Assembly (NCBI GenBank): GCA_002407935.1
Contig: DHPU01000008.1
Span: 8,970-72,969 of the forward strand
Source of the DNA: Peptococcaceae bacterium UBA5356
Lineage (GTDB): Bacteria; Bacillota; Peptococcia; DRI-13; DTU073
Direction of reading: 5' to 3'
Length of the DNA: 64,000 nt
The translations under genes were made by a program, and so were the position numbers. The stretch's first letter is position 1; every line of letters starts with the position of its first letter. This document shows positions 16,552-26,668 of this stretch, in pieces. The notes beneath the pieces were generated by a model. The model saw only the letters and a program-made list of their open reading frames with translations, did not search any database and was not told the origin of the DNA.

Positions 16552-18132
16552 ATGATGTCGTCGACAGGTACCAAGGTAGCTAAAGCGGCGGGTATTATTA
16601 TGGTGGCGATGGTTCTTTCACGAATTCTTGGTTATGTGAGAGATGTGGTTATTTATACTAATTTCGGGCAAAACAATTTGACCGATGCGTATAATGCTGC
16701 TTTTTCCATTCCGGATTTTTTATATTATTTGCTAATAGGTGGGGCTTTGAGCTCGGCCTTTATTCCTGTTTTTTCTGGTTATATTGCCACGAATAAGGAG
16801 GAGGATGGTTGGCGGGTTGCCAGTACGATTTTTAATATTGTAATCATTCTGATGTTGGTTGGAATTATGCTGGGAATGATTTTTGCACCTGCGTTGATCC
16901 GTATTTTGGTACCCGGTTTTAGTCCGGAGAATATGGCTCTTACTGTAAAAATGACGAGGATTATGTTTTTACAGACTTTTTTCATGGCTTTAAATGGGAT
17001 TTCTATGGGGATTCTTCACTCCTATCAGCGTTTTCTGGCACCGGCGGCTGGGGCTGTGTTGTATAATTTGGGGATTATCTTGGTGGGAGTATTTTTATTA
17101 CCGTATTTAGGGCCTGAGTTAGGAATAATCGGCTTTGCGATTGGGGTAGTGGTGGGTGCAGTTTTGAATTTTGCCGTACAATTACCTGCTTTATTGAAGA
17201 TTGGTTTGCGGTATCAATTTATTTTTGATTTAAAACACCCTGGAGTGAGAAAAATTGGCGCTTTAATTTTACCGGTTTTAATTGGTTTGTCTGTAACTCA
17301 GTTTAATCTTTTTGTAAATCAGAATTTGGGCTCCAGCTTGCCTAGCGGGATGCTTTCTGCCTTGCGGGCTGCTCAGCGGATTATGCAGCTACCCATTGGA
17401 GTCTTTGCCGTGGCCATTGCCGTAGCAGTTTTCCCGACTTTGACAGGACATGCTGCCCGTCAGGAAAGGGAGCAATTCAAAAAGACGATGTCCCTAGGCA
17501 TACGGACAATCTTTTTCATCACGATTCCGGCTGCGATGGGGTTGGTCGCGCTGAAAACCCCTATTGTGAGGATGCTCTTTCAGCAGGGGCAATTTACACC
17601 CGGGGATACGAGCACTACTGCTTATGCCCTTCTTTTTTATTGCCTGGGCCTTTTTGCTTACTCGGCCTTGCAGTTGTTGAACAGGGTTTTTTATGCCTTG
17701 CAGGATACATTGACCCCTGTAGCAGTGGGCGCATTTACGATTCTCGTAAACATTGCTTTGAACTTTTTACTGATTAAACCACTGGGGCATGGTGGGCTTG
17801 CTTTAGCGTATTCTTTAGCCGGAATTATCAATATGTTTCTTTTACTATTTATTTTCCGCTCTAAGGTTGGTTCCATTGATGGTCGGAAAATCCTTCAGTC
17901 TTTTGTGGTTACGGTAGGCATCTCTTTGCTGATGGGGTTGGCTGCCTATCAAACGTCAGAATTAATGGCTATGGTGGTGGATATAGGGACAAAAACAGGG
18001 CAGTTGTTGCAGGTGGGGAGTAGTATTGCGGTAGGTGTTTTAGTGTTTGGTTTTTTAACGGTTTTTTTGAAAATGGAGGAAGGAGAACTGGCTAAGAATA
18101 TTCTTTTACGCCGTTTCAGCAAAAAACGGTAA
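16552..18132 (+). CDS. murJ: Lipid II flippase MurJ (MviN family)
   Basis: A polytopic membrane protein that moves lipid-linked peptidoglycan precursor to the outer face of the membrane. Its 526 residues contain about 14 transmembrane helices. Family landmarks are MVLSRILGYVRDVVI, FGQNNLTDAYNAAF, IPDFLYYLLIGGALSSAFIP and VAIAVAVFPTLTGHAAR. Two adjacent ATG codons (16552 and 16555) follow AGAAGGTGTACG, and the first is taken. The gene is in line with spoIIP and the small membrane protein after a gap of about 90 bases. Confidence 0.92.
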   Translation: MMSSTGTKVAKAAGIIMVAMVLSRILGYVRDVVIYTNFGQNNLTDAYNAAFSIPDFLYYLLIGGALSSAFIPVFSGYIATNKEEDGWRVASTIFNIVIILMLVGIMLGMIFAPALIRILVPGFSPENMALTVKMTRIMFLQTFFMALNGISMGILHSYQRFLAPAAGAVLYNLGIILVGVFLLPYLGPELGIIGFAIGVVVGAVLNFAVQLPALLKIGLRYQFIFDLKHPGVRKIGALILPVLIGLSVTQFNLFVNQNLGSSLPSGMLSALRAAQRIMQLPIGVFAVAIAVAVFPTLTGHAARQEREQFKKTMSLGIRTIFFITIPAAMGLVALKTPIVRMLFQQGQFTPGDTSTTAYALLFYCLGLFAYSALQLLNRVFYALQDTLTPVAVGAFTILVNIALNFLLIKPLGHGGLALAYSLAGIINMFLLLFIFRSKVGSIDGRKILQSFVVTVGISLLMGLAAYQTSELMAMVVDIGTKTGQLLQVGSSIAVGVLVFGFLTVFLKMEEGELAKNILLRRFSKKR

Positions 18133-18153
18133 TTCTTGCTGGTGAAACTCTTT
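18113..18153 (+). terminator. Weak terminator-like hairpin after murJ
   Basis: GTTTCAGCAA (18113-18122) pairs with TTGCTG..GAAAC (18136-18148) with a 2-base bulge, followed by TCTTTT. The 5' arm overlaps the end of murJ. Weak as a terminator. Confidence 0.3.
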
Positions 18154-18206
18154 TCCGTTATACTTAAGGAAGTTACTTTTATACTTATTAAAAAAGTTAC
18201 ATTCGC

Positions 18207-18235
18207 ACAGACAGAAGAACCGTTATCCTGTCTGT
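18207..18235 (+). promoter_or_regulatory. Hairpin immediately upstream of the lepA ribosome site
   Basis: Perfect 8-bp inverted repeat ACAGACAG (18207-18214) / CTGTCTGT (18228-18235) with a 13-base loop, ending a few bases before GAGGAGGAAAG of lepA. Possible leader structure; function unknown. Confidence 0.3.
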
Positions 18236-18255
18236 ATTGAGGAGGAAAGAAGATA

Positions 18256-20058
18256 TTGGATCAGAAATATATCCGTAATTTTTGCATTATTGCTCATATC
18301 GATCATGGTAAATCAACGCTGGCCGATCGGCTGTTGGAAGCTACCGGGTCACTTACGGCCCGGGAGATGACAGAGCAGGTTTTAGATAAAATGGATTTAG
18401 AACGGGAAAGAGGTATTACGATTAAACTGAAAGCTGTGCGTATGAATTATGCGGCAGAGGATGGGCAGGAATATGTGCTTAATCTGATTGATACCCCCGG
18501 TCATGTAGACTTCACCTATGAGGTTTCCCGAAGTCTGGCGGCTTGTGAAGGCGCAATTTTGGTGGTTGATGCGGCTCAAGGGATTGAGGCACAGACACTG
18601 GCTAATGTCTATATGGCTTTGGAGCATGATTTGGAGATTATTCCGGTCATTAATAAAATTGATTTGCCTGGGGCTGAACCGGAACGTGTGAAGCAGGAAA
18701 TTGAGGATGTGATTGGGTTAGACTGTAGTGAGGCTATTTTAGCTTCGGCCAAGGAAGGAATCGGCATTAAGGAGATTTTGGAAGCTATTGTACAGAAAAT
18801 CCCGGCCCCACGCGGTAATTATGCGGCGCCGTTGCAAGCCTTAATTTTTGATTCTCATTTTGATTCTTATAAAGGAGCGATCTCTTATCTCAGGGTAATT
18901 AACGGTTCATTGAAAAAAGGGGCCACTATTCAAATGATGTCTACCGGAAAAACCTTTGAGGTAACAGAAGTGGGTGCTTTTAAGCCGGAGATGAATAGTG
19001 TGGAGGAGCTTCCGGCAGGAATGGTCGGTTATCTGGCGGCTAGTATCAAAAATGTTAAGGATACGCGGGTGGGGGATACGGTAACCTTAGCCGAGCATCC
19101 GGCCAGTGAGCCGCTTCCCGGTTACCGGAAGGCTACGCCGATGGTTTATTGCGGACTTTACCCGATTGATACCAGTGATTATGAGAATTTGCGGGATGCG
19201 CTGGAAAAATTGAAACTTAATGATGCTTCGCTGGAATATGAGCCGGAAACCTCTGTGGCGTTAGGGTTCGGTTTTCGTTGCGGTTTTTTGGGGCTGTTGC
19301 ATATGGAGATTATTCAGGAACGTTTGGAGCGGGAATATAACTTGGATATTTTGACTACCGCACCCAGTGTAGTCTATCAAGTATTAAAGACGAACCGGGA
19401 AACAATTACGGTGGACAACCCTACTAAGCTTCCTCCGCTTCAAGAAATAGAAGAGATTTCCGAACCTTATGTGCGGGCCACAATTATGGTTCCTACTGAT
19501 TATGTGGGGCCTGTGATGGAGTTGTCTCAGGAGAAAAGGGGCAACTTTGTGACAATGGACTATCTTTCGACGAGTCGGGTAATGTTGAAGTATGAGTTGC
19601 CTTTAAGTGAGATTATCTATGATTTTTTTGATCAATTAAAATCGCGCACCAGAGGATATGCGTCCTTGGATTATGAGTTGGTTGATTATCAGGTTTCGGA
19701 CTTAATTAAATTGGATGTGCTCATTAATAATGAAATTGTCGATGCGTTATCTTTTATTGTGCACCGGGAGCGGGTCTATATCAGGGGAAGAGCCTTGGTG
19801 GAAAAATTACGTGGTTTGATCCCTCGTCAGATGTTTGAGGTACCTATTCAGGCGGCCATTGGTAATAAGGTGATTGCCCGTGAATCGGTGAAAGCACTGC
19901 GCAAAAATGTGATAGATAAATGCTACGGAGGAGATATTTCTAGAAAGCGCAAGCTGCTCGAAAAACAAAAAGAAGGAAAAAAACGGATGAAGCAGGTGGG
20001 TAACGTAGAAATTCCCCAGGAGGCTTTTATGGCCGTTTTAAGTTTGGAAGACGATTAG
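18256..20058 (+). CDS. lepA: Elongation factor 4 (LepA), ribosome-associated GTPase
   Basis: A translational GTPase that acts on ribosomes and is linked to 30S assembly and back-translocation. Its 600 residues match the family. G1 is AHIDHGKST near the N-terminus, switch II is DTPGHVDF and the G4 motif is NKID. The LepA-specific C-terminal domain holds [24 protein letters not shown] start follows GAGGAGGAAAGAAGATA. It opens the conserved lepA-hemW-hrcA order. The 70-base spacer to hemW is purine-rich repeat DNA. Confidence 0.97.
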   Translation: MDQKYIRNFCIIAHIDHGKSTLADRLLEATGSLTAREMTEQVLDKMDLERERGITIKLKAVRMNYAAEDGQEYVLNLIDTPGHVDFTYEVSRSLAACEGAILVVDAAQGIEAQTLANVYMALEHDLEIIPVINKIDLPGAEPERVKQEIEDVIGLDCSEAILASAKEGIGIKEILEAIVQKIPAPRGNYAAPLQALIFDSHFDSYKGAISYLRVINGSLKKGATIQMMSTGKTFEVTEVGAFKPEMNSVEELPAGMVGYLAASIKNVKDTRVGDTVTLAEHPASEPLPGYRKATPMVYCGLYPIDTSDYENLRDALEKLKLNDASLEYEPETSVALGFGFRCGFLGLLHMEIIQERLEREYNLDILTTAPSVVYQVLKTNRETITVDNPTKLPPLQEIEEISEPYVRATIMVPTDYVGPVMELSQEKRGNFVTMDYLSTSRVMLKYELPLSEIIYDFFDQLKSRTRGYASLDYELVDYQVSDLIKLDVLINNEIVDALSFIVHRERVYIRGRALVEKLRGLIPRQMFEVPIQAAIGNKVIARESVKALRKNVIDKCYGGDISRKRKLLEKQKEGKKRMKQVGNVEIPQEAFMAVLSLEDD

Positions 20059-20128
20059 AGACAGAGAGACAGAGAAATGATAAAGAAATAAAGAGATAAA
20101 GAGATAGAAAAGAGATAGAGATAAAGAG
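20056..20128 (+). repeat. Purine-rich simple repeat in the lepA-hemW spacer
   Basis: The whole spacer is made of GAGACA, GAGATA and AAAGAGATA units. It is probably a slippage-derived low-complexity tract. It also provides the only purine-rich stretch that could act as a ribosome site for hemW, which has no clear GGAGG. Confidence 0.7.
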
Positions 20129-21268
20129 ATGAAAACGGTCGGCATTTATGTACATCTGCCCTTTTGCCGGGCTAAGTGTCATTATTGTGATTTCGTTTCC
20201 TATGCGGGACGAAGTGAAGAGGAAAAAAATGCTTATCTTTTAGCCTTGACCAAAGAAGGCGAGATTTATCGTCGGCGTTTCGCCGAGGTTACCGGAAAAA
20301 GTTTGTATATTGGCGGCGGCACGCCCACTTGTTTAACAGGTGGGCAGCTTTTTAGGCTTTTTAATATATTGCACCACCTTTTTCAGCTGCCGCAAGGGAT
20401 AGAGGTAACGGTTGAGGCTAATCCGGGCACTTTAAATGCGGATAAACTTACTTGTTTAAGAGAAGTTGGTTGCAACAGACTTTCTCTGGGGGTGCAAAGT
20501 TTTTCTTCCCGTGACTTACAAGTTTTGGGCCGGATTCATACTCCCCGAGAAGTAGATGCTACTTATGAGCTGGCACGACAGGCGGGGTTTACGAATATTA
20601 ATCTGGATTTAATGTATGGCTTACCGGGTCAGGATTTGCCGGGGTGGCGGACAACTTTACGTAAGGCCGCAGAGCTGAGGCCGGAACATCTTTCCTTGTA
20701 TCAGCTTAATATAGAAAAAGAGACTCCTTTTGGCCAATTACTGCAAAAAGGTCTCTTTGCAGAGTTTGACCAAGATGAAGCCTTTCTCATGTACGAGGAA
20801 GCGATTAATTTTTTGGAAAACAAAGGATATCGTCATTATGAAATCAGCAATTTCGCTTTACCCGGGAAGGAAGCTTTTCATAATCAATTATATTGGCTGA
20901 ATGAGGAGTATTTAGGGTTAGGAGCCGGTGCAGCCGGTTTTTTGCAGGGGGTTCGTTACAAAAATACAGCTGAGTTGTCGGGATATCAGGAGCAGCTTAG
21001 CCAAGGGAAGTTACCGATCATAGAAGAAGAACTAATTAATGAAGAACTGAGCATGGCCGAGACGATGTTTTTGGGTTTGCGGAGGCGGGAAGGGGTAAAC
21101 AAGGCGGATTTTTTGCAAAAATACGGGTTTAGTATCGAAAATAAGTATGGCGAAGTTTTAGGTAAATTAATTACACAAGGGCTTTTGGAGGAAACGTCAA
21201 CCCAAATAGTACTAAGCCGTAAGGGCTTATATATCGCGAATCTGGTAATGCAGGAGTTTCTTTCTTGA
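20129..21268 (+). CDS. hemW: Radical SAM coproporphyrinogen oxidase-like / heme chaperone HemW
   Basis: This 379-residue radical SAM protein is of the HemN/HemW family. The iron-sulfur cluster motif CRAKCHYC is near residue 14, in YVHLPFCRAKCHYCDFVSY. Other landmarks are YIGGGTPTCL, VEANPGTL, LSLGVQSF and NINLDLMYGLPGQ. Members beside lepA and hrcA in Firmicutes are usually HemW, a heme-binding chaperone, rather than true HemN. The cysteine set (CxxxCxxC) and length fit HemW. The ATG sits directly after the purine repeat tract. Confidence 0.88.
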   Translation: MKTVGIYVHLPFCRAKCHYCDFVSYAGRSEEEKNAYLLALTKEGEIYRRRFAEVTGKSLYIGGGTPTCLTGGQLFRLFNILHHLFQLPQGIEVTVEANPGTLNADKLTCLREVGCNRLSLGVQSFSSRDLQVLGRIHTPREVDATYELARQAGFTNINLDLMYGLPGQDLPGWRTTLRKAAELRPEHLSLYQLNIEKETPFGQLLQKGLFAEFDQDEAFLMYEEAINFLENKGYRHYEISNFALPGKEAFHNQLYWLNEEYLGLGAGAAGFLQGVRYKNTAELSGYQEQLSQGKLPIIEEELINEELSMAETMFLGLRRREGVNKADFLQKYGFSIENKYGEVLGKLITQGLLEETSTQIVLSRKGLYIANLVMQEFLS

Positions 21269-21310
21269 AAGACCTCGATTTAAGAAAGGGTACTACTTAA
21301 AGAAGTAGTG

Positions 21311-21339
21311 TTGACAAAAAAAACACATAATGGTATTTT
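21311..21339 (+). promoter_or_regulatory. Promoter of the hrcA-chaperone operon
   Basis: TTGACA at 21311-21316 and TATTTT at 21334-21339 with 17-base spacing. A TGG extends the -10 (extended -10 type). It lies directly upstream of the CIRCE operator, the expected arrangement. Confidence 0.75.
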
Positions 21340-21353
21340 AAAAGAGGAATACT

Positions 21354-21380
21354 TTAGCACTCAAGAAGGGGGAGTGCTAA
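21354..21380. promoter_or_regulatory. CIRCE operator (HrcA binding site)
   Basis: Exact CIRCE inverted repeat: TTAGCACTC (21354-21362), 9-base spacer, GAGTGCTAA (21372-21380). It lies between the promoter and hrcA, so HrcA represses its own operon including the chaperonin, grpE and dnaK. Confidence 0.97.
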
Positions 21381-21400
21381 CAAGGAGGCGGTGATGAAGC

Positions 21401-22426
21401 TTGAAAATGGAGGAAAGAAAGCAGCAAATTTTACAGGCGCTCATCCTTGATTACATTGCGACCGGTGATCCGGTCGGCTCCCGTACCATTGCTCGTAAAT
21501 ATAAACTGGGAGTGAGTTCGGCAACGATTCGTAATGAAATGGCGGATTTAGAGGAGCTGGGATTGATTGAACAGCCCTATACCTCCGCGGGCAGGATCCC
21601 TTCACAATTAGGATATCGCTATTATGTTGATTGTTTGATGGAAAGGAAACCGTTAGCAGATTCTGTGAAGAAGTATATTCAGGATACTTTGTTGGATAAA
21701 ATTAAAGAAACGGAATCTCTCATTCAATTAGCCAGTAAGCTTTTATCTCAACTAACCAATTATACGGCCATCGTAATGGCTCCGACTTATGGCAAAAATG
21801 TGTTAAGACATGTACAGTTATTACCGCTGGAAAACAATAAGGTTGTGTTGGTTATTGTCTTGGATAATGGGCATGTAGAACATCGTACTTTGGATTTTTC
21901 TCTGTCGTTAAGAGGGGAAGATTTTGAGAGGCTCTCTGCTATTTTAAATGCTCATTTGCGGGGTTTATCTTTGGAACAATGGAAGTCGGGTGTTTTCCAA
22001 GCTATTTATCATGAACTTGATTATCAAAAACGGCTCTTAAACCAGGTGATGGAGCTGGTTGAAAATGTTTTATCTGTTGAGTATGAAAGCAAGGTATACT
22101 TAGGAGGAGCTCTTAATATTTTAAACCAGCCGGAGTTTAAGGATGTGGAAAAGGTTAAGGTAATTTTGGAGCTGCTAGAAGAGGAGAGAGCTTTGAAAGA
22201 AGTCCTGGGGATGGGACAGGAATTAGGTATATCGGTAAAAATCGGGACAGAAAACCCTCATGAGGGGATGAAGGATTGTAGTTTGATTACAGCTACTTAT
22301 GAGCTAAACGGAAAGGTAATTGGAACTTTAGGAGTTCTTGGACCTACGCGGATGGAATATTCTAAGGCGGTCAGCGTTGTGGATTTTTTAACGTCTGCCT
22401 TGGCAGAAGGATTACGCAAGCTGTAG
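21401..22426 (+). CDS. hrcA: Heat-inducible transcription repressor HrcA
   Basis: The CIRCE-binding repressor of class I heat-shock genes, active when chaperonin capacity is free. The protein has 341 residues. The N-terminal winged helix contains ILDYIATGDPVGSRTIARKY and VSSATIRNEMADLEELGLIE, then QPYTSAGRIPSQLGYRYYVD. A GAF-like central domain follows, and the C-terminus has IGTLGVLGPTRMEYSKAVSVV. The start is uncertain: TTG 21401 is 12 bases from AAGGAGG, and ATG 21407 would also be in frame. In the usual scheme HrcA is stabilised by GroEL. Here the linked chaperonin is of the archaeal-like type. Confidence 0.95.
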   Translation: MKMEERKQQILQALILDYIATGDPVGSRTIARKYKLGVSSATIRNEMADLEELGLIEQPYTSAGRIPSQLGYRYYVDCLMERKPLADSVKKYIQDTLLDKIKETESLIQLASKLLSQLTNYTAIVMAPTYGKNVLRHVQLLPLENNKVVLVIVLDNGHVEHRTLDFSLSLRGEDFERLSAILNAHLRGLSLEQWKSGVFQAIYHELDYQKRLLNQVMELVENVLSVEYESKVYLGGALNILNQPEFKDVEKVKVILELLEEERALKEVLGMGQELGISVKIGTENPHEGMKDCSLITATYELNGKVIGTLGVLGPTRMEYSKAVSVVDFLTSALAEGLRKL

Positions 22427-22457
22427 TAAGTTAGAAATATTGTTACCGGAGGATATT

Positions 22458-23579
22458 ATGATGAATAAAAATCAGCAAAGCAGTCAAAATTCCGGAGAAG
22501 AACGTTTATCAGCACTGATGACCAATGCTAATGCCATCAAAGTGATTGCCCAAGCGGTAGAAGGAACACTGGGTCCGAAGGGGCTGGATACAATGCTGAT
22601 AGACCAGTTTGGGGATGTGGTGATTACCAATGATGGGGTCACGATTTTAGAATTAATGGATGTAAATCATCCTGCGGCCAGGATGTTGATTAATATTGCC
22701 AAGGCGCAGCAGGAAGAAATCGGGGATGGAACTACTACGGCGACAATTTTGGCGGGGGCCTTGGTTAATGAAGGGGTTAATCAGGTTAGGAAAGGGGTTC
22801 CTGTGGTCAAAGTTATTGAAGGGATGCGTTGGGGAATTACTAAAGCCATACAGGCCTTTGAGGAAAAAGCTATTCAGGTAAAAGAGGTTCATGATATTGC
22901 CCTGAAAGAAGTAGCCAGAGTAGCGGCGAGAGGGAAAGTGGATATTGCCGATTTAGTGACGAGGGCTGCTCAGCTGATTGGTAAAGAAAAATTAGTAGAT
23001 CCTTCTTTTAAGCTGGCAGAGATTATTCGTGCGGTAGAAGGGGCCGAAAATCAGGTTGTTTCAGGAGTAATTATAGAGAAGGAACCGGTCAATCCCGAAA
23101 TGCCTAAAAAGCTGACCAAGGTTAAAGTGGCGGTAATTGATGATGCTTTAGAGCCGGAGGAAATAGAGGATGAGGCTTTAGGAACGGAAGCCGGTTTCAC
23201 CCGTTATATGAGGCTTCAGGAGGAATTTGGGCAAAATGTAGCTAAACTAACCCGTTTAGGGGTGGGATTAGTCTTAGTAGATCGGGGAATCCATGATAAG
23301 GCAGAGGAGATTTTTACGGATGCCGGAATCATGGTTTTGCAACGGGTTCCTAATAAGCAATTACGGCAGGCGGCCGAATTTACCGGAGCAAAACCGCTGA
23401 AACGAACAGGCTTGAAAAAAGAGGAGAAAGAACTCGTCCAGTTGATAGGAGAGGCAGAAGCGGTATATTTGGATGAAAAGTTAAAGCACGTCTGTATCCT
23501 GGGCGGAAAGGGTAAAGCCCAAGCTACTGTTTTGGTAGGGGCTTCTACTGAAGAGGTTGTGGGAGAGAGAGAACGCATT
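22458..23579 (+). other. Equatorial and apical part of the archaeal-like chaperonin (note on region)
   Basis: Within the chaperonin gene, this region encodes the ATP-site motifs LGPKG (38-42), NDGVTIL (58-64) and GDGTTT (89-94), then the substrate-binding apical domain. It distinguishes the protein from GroEL, which has a different apical domain and no such NDGVTIL-type context. Confidence 0.6.
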
Positions 23580-24023
23580 GCCAAGGATGCGGCGGCGGCG
23601 GTACAGGCGGCTGTAAAAGACGGTATTGTGGCTGGAGGCGGTGCGATGGAATTGGCGATTGCCTGTCAGATAAGCGGCTTCCGTCAGGAAGCCAGGGGGA
23701 TGGCTGTTTATGGGGTAGATTGTGTGGTAGAAGCTTTAAAACAGCCTTTTGCGCAAATTGTTTTAAATGCCGGTTTTAACCCCTTGGAGAAGTTAGGAAA
23801 TATTATGGCGGCACAGGCGGAAAAAGGGAAGGATTCCTTGGGGATTAATTGTGATAGCGGGGAAATTGCCGATATGCTGGAAATGGGTATTTATGATCCC
23901 GTTTTAGTGAAAAAGCATGCCCTCAAAGCTGCCGGAGAGGTAGCAGAAGCAGTTTTACGTATTGATACGATTATTAAGAAGAAGGAGCGAGGTTCAGCAA
24001 ACATTTCCCAAAGAGAAGAATAA
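22458..24023 (+). CDS. Archaeal-like (group III / thermosome-type) chaperonin in the dnaK operon
   Basis: This 521-residue chaperonin is clearly of the CCT/thermosome type rather than GroEL. It has [33 protein letters not shown] and [17 protein letters not shown] (GDGTTT at 89-94). The distal ATP-site segment is [10 protein letters not shown] (392-401). In known group III proteins such as that of Carboxydothermus, the complex is a double ring that folds proteins with a built-in lid and without GroES, and the gene sits in the dnaK operon as here. ATG 22458 has CGGAGGA 4 bases upstream. The C-terminus lacks the GGM-rich tail of GroEL. It lies between hrcA and grpE under CIRCE control. Whether a GroEL/ES pair exists elsewhere in the genome cannot be seen. 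Confidence 0.93.
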   Translation: MMNKNQQSSQNSGEERLSALMTNANAIKVIAQAVEGTLGPKGLDTMLIDQFGDVVITNDGVTILELMDVNHPAARMLINIAKAQQEEIGDGTTTATILAGALVNEGVNQVRKGVPVVKVIEGMRWGITKAIQAFEEKAIQVKEVHDIALKEVARVAARGKVDIADLVTRAAQLIGKEKLVDPSFKLAEIIRAVEGAENQVVSGVIIEKEPVNPEMPKKLTKVKVAVIDDALEPEEIEDEALGTEAGFTRYMRLQEEFGQNVAKLTRLGVGLVLVDRGIHDKAEEIFTDAGIMVLQRVPNKQLRQAAEFTGAKPLKRTGLKKEEKELVQLIGEAEAVYLDEKLKHVCILGGKGKAQATVLVGASTEEVVGERERIAKDAAAAVQAAVKDGIVAGGGAMELAIACQISGFRQEARGMAVYGVDCVVEALKQPFAQIVLNAGFNPLEKLGNIMAAQAEKGKDSLGINCDSGEIADMLEMGIYDPVLVKKHALKAAGEVAEAVLRIDTIIKKKERGSANISQREE

Positions 24024-24043
24024 GCATAGGGGTGAAGACAGTA

Positions 24044-24598
24044 ATGCAGGAAGAAAATTTAAAAGAAGTAAACTTAAAAGAGGAAAATTCAAAAGAAGTA
24101 GAGTTGAAAGAAGAGTTAAAGCAAGATAGTTCTGTGGAGGAAGGATCAGAAAATGGGGGTGAGGAATTAGCTGAAGCAAAGGAACGACTGCTGAGAATTC
24201 ACGCCGATTTTGACAATTATCGTAAAAGGGTAAACAAGGAGAAGGAAGAATGGTTTCAGTATTCTTGTATGGGTCTTGTGGAAAAACTTCTTCCGGTTCT
24301 TGATAATTTTGATTTAGCCATGGATTCTTTAGAGCAACAGAATGAAGAAGTAAAAAAGATTTTCTCGGGAATCAGTATGATCGTAAAGCAGCTGAAAGAA
24401 ATATTACAAAACGAAGGATTGGAGCCTATTCAAGCTGTTGGCGAAAATTTCGATCCGCTTTTTCATGAGGCTGTGATGCAGGTTCCGGCAGAAGACGAGA
24501 TGATGGATAATCAGATTGTGGAGGAAATGCGGAAAGGATATCGTTTTAAAGAAAAGGTACTTAGAGCATCAATGGTTAAAGTAGCTAAAAACAGTTAA
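24044..24598 (+). CDS. grpE: Nucleotide exchange factor GrpE
   Basis: GrpE releases ADP from DnaK in the Hsp70 cycle. From ATG 24044 (AGGGGTGA 8 bases upstream) it has 184 residues. A highly charged N-terminal stretch is built of near-repeats (KEVNLKEENSKEVELKEE type). The long dimer helix contains ERLLRIHADFDNYRKRVNKE. The C-terminal beta domain includes GENFDPLFHEAVMQVP and the ending GYRFKEKVLRASMVKVAK. A GTG at 24032 is an alternative start. Confidence 0.94.
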   Translation: MQEENLKEVNLKEENSKEVELKEELKQDSSVEEGSENGGEELAEAKERLLRIHADFDNYRKRVNKEKEEWFQYSCMGLVEKLLPVLDNFDLAMDSLEQQNEEVKKIFSGISMIVKQLKEILQNEGLEPIQAVGENFDPLFHEAVMQVPAEDEMMDNQIVEEMRKGYRFKEKVLRASMVKVAKNS

Positions 24599-24653
24599 AG
24601 ATTTTTAAAATTAATTGACAAATTTTTTTAATTGGCAAGGAGGAAAAAGAAAA

Positions 24654-26531
24654 ATGGGAAAAGTAATTGGTATTGATTTAGGAACGACCAACTCTTGTGT
24701 GGCTTGTATGGAAGGAGGAGAGTCAGTAGTTATTGCTAACTCTGAAGGAAATAGAACTACTCCTTCGGTGGTGGCTTTTTCTAAAACAGATGAAAGATTG
24801 GTAGGGCAAGTAGCCAAAAGGCAGGCCGTTACTAATTCGGAACGGACAATTCAATCCATTAAAAGAGAGATGGGCTCCAATTATAAAGTGCAGATTGGGG
24901 ATAAAGAATATACTCCTCAGCAAATTTCGGCGATGATTTTGCAAAAATTGAAAGCAGATGCAGAAAGTTATTTGGGAACTCAAGTAACCCAGGCCGTGAT
25001 TACTGTTCCGGCTTATTTTAATGATTCACAGCGTCAAGCAACTAAAGATGCGGGAACGATTGCCGGACTAGAGGTATTACGTATCATTAACGAACCTACG
25101 GCAGCAGCCTTAGCCTATGGAATTGAAAAAGAGGAAGATCGGACGATCCTCGTTTTTGACCTGGGAGGAGGAACCTTCGATGTTTCAATCTTGGAACTGG
25201 GTGATGGGGTATTCGAAGTTAAAGCTACCAGCGGTAATAACCGTTTGGGCGGTGATGACTTTGATATGCGCATCGTTAATTGGATGAACGAGGAGTTTAA
25301 AAAACAAACAGGGATAGAGTTAAAAAATGACCGGATGGCGATGCAACGCCTGAGAGAGGCGGCGGAAAAAGCTAAACACGAGCTTTCCTCGCTGATGACT
25401 ACTAATATTAATTTGCCTTTTATCACTGCTACGGCAGAAGGACCGGCTCATCTTGATTTAAATCTGACCAGGGCCAAATTCAATGAATTAACGGCAGACT
25501 TGGTGGAAGCGACCATGGGACCTACTCGTCAAGCTTTGCAGGATGCTAATCTTAAGGCGCAAGATATTGATAAGGTTTTATTGGTAGGGGGTTCTACTCG
25601 GATACCGGCTGTGCAGGAAGCGATTAAAAATCTCCTGGGCAAGGAACCTTTTAAAGGTATTAATCCTGATGAATGTGTAGCCGTTGGAGCCGCTATCCAG
25701 GGCGGGGTTTTGGCAGGCGATGTGAAAGATGTCTTGCTGCTGGATGTTACACCTCTCTCCTTGGGGATTGAGACATTGGGTGGTGTTTCGACAAAGCTCA
25801 TTGAAAGGAATATGACCATTCCTACTTCGAAGAGTCAAATCTTTTCTACGGCCGCTGATAACCAGACCTCGGTAGAGATTCATGTACTGCAGGGGGAAAG
25901 GGAAATGGCTGCCTACAACAAGACGCTGGGACGTTTCCAACTTACGGGTATTCCTCCGGCACCGAGAGGTATTCCGCAGATTGAAGTTAAATTTGATATT
26001 GATGCAAATGGCATCGTCAATGTTTCGGCTAAGGATTTGGGCACCGGAAAAGAACAAAAAATTACGATCACCTCTTCTTCCGGTTTAAGTAAAGATGAAA
26101 TAGACCAGATGGTCAAAGAAGCAGAAAAGAATGCAGCCGAAGATCAAAAACGGAAAGAAGAAGTAGAAATTAAGAATCAGGCCGATAATCTTCTTTATCA
26201 GACGGAAAAAACCTTAAAAGAAGCCGGCGACAAAGCTACTCAGGAAGATAAGGAAAAGATCGGTCAAGCGCAAGAAGCTTTGCAAAAAGCCGTGGAAAGC
26301 GGTAATACCGAAGAGATCAAGAGTAAGACGGAAGAATTAACGCAGGCTTTATATGGTTTAACCTCACGGATGTATCAGCAACAGGCTCAGCCGGGAGCAG
26401 AAACCGGTCAGACTAACCAAGGCGGAGCCGGAGCCGGAGCCGGTGCTACTTCCGGGCAAGCGGACGAAGAAGAAAATATTGTGGATGCTGATTATGAAGT
26501 GAAGGATGACAATAACCAAGGGAAAAACTAA
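24654..26531 (+). CDS. dnaK: Chaperone protein DnaK (Hsp70)
   Basis: The ATP-dependent Hsp70 chaperone, 625 residues. The ATPase domain has [12 protein letters not shown] at the start, [30 protein letters not shown] and [14 protein letters not shown]. The substrate domain includes [11 protein letters not shown] and [15 protein letters not shown]. The C-terminus has a Gly/Ala/Gln-rich tail ending in the acidic [11 protein letters not shown] region. ATG 24654 has AAGGAGGAAAA upstream and gives the family N-terminus; an in-frame TTG at 24615 is not supported. It is part of the CIRCE operon. Confidence 0.97.
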   Translation: MGKVIGIDLGTTNSCVACMEGGESVVIANSEGNRTTPSVVAFSKTDERLVGQVAKRQAVTNSERTIQSIKREMGSNYKVQIGDKEYTPQQISAMILQKLKADAESYLGTQVTQAVITVPAYFNDSQRQATKDAGTIAGLEVLRIINEPTAAALAYGIEKEEDRTILVFDLGGGTFDVSILELGDGVFEVKATSGNNRLGGDDFDMRIVNWMNEEFKKQTGIELKNDRMAMQRLREAAEKAKHELSSLMTTNINLPFITATAEGPAHLDLNLTRAKFNELTADLVEATMGPTRQALQDANLKAQDIDKVLLVGGSTRIPAVQEAIKNLLGKEPFKGINPDECVAVGAAIQGGVLAGDVKDVLLLDVTPLSLGIETLGGVSTKLIERNMTIPTSKSQIFSTAADNQTSVEIHVLQGEREMAAYNKTLGRFQLTGIPPAPRGIPQIEVKFDIDANGIVNVSAKDLGTGKEQKITITSSSGLSKDEIDQMVKEAEKNAAEDQKRKEEVEIKNQADNLLYQTEKTLKEAGDKATQEDKEKIGQAQEALQKAVESGNTEEIKSKTEELTQALYGLTSRMYQQQAQPGAETGQTNQGGAGAGAGATSGQADEEENIVDADYEVKDDNNQGKN

Positions 26532-26576
26532 AGAAGGACTAAAAAAGGCAAGGTAATCTTGAATAAAGAACCTGAA

Positions 26577-26617
26577 GAACGCGGCTTCCGGAAAAAGCTA
26601 ATACCGGAAGCCGGTTC
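26577..26617 (+). promoter_or_regulatory. Strong intercistronic hairpin between dnaK and dnaJ
   Basis: Perfect 10-bp stem CGGCTTCCGG (26582-26591) / CCGGAAGCCG (26604-26613), extended by GAAC/GTTC with one bulged base. No T run follows, so it is more likely an mRNA-processing or stability element, or a partial attenuator, than a terminator. It could set a lower level of dnaJ than dnaK. Confidence 0.55.
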
Positions 26618-26668
26618 AAATGTTTAGAATACTTATGTAGTGTCTGGTGGGGAGAGTGAGGTGACATC

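Noticed and set aside
22458..24023. Annotation as GroEL
   Set aside because: Motifs (NDGVTIL with GDGTTT and [10 protein letters not shown]) and the apical region are of the thermosome type, and no groES precedes it.
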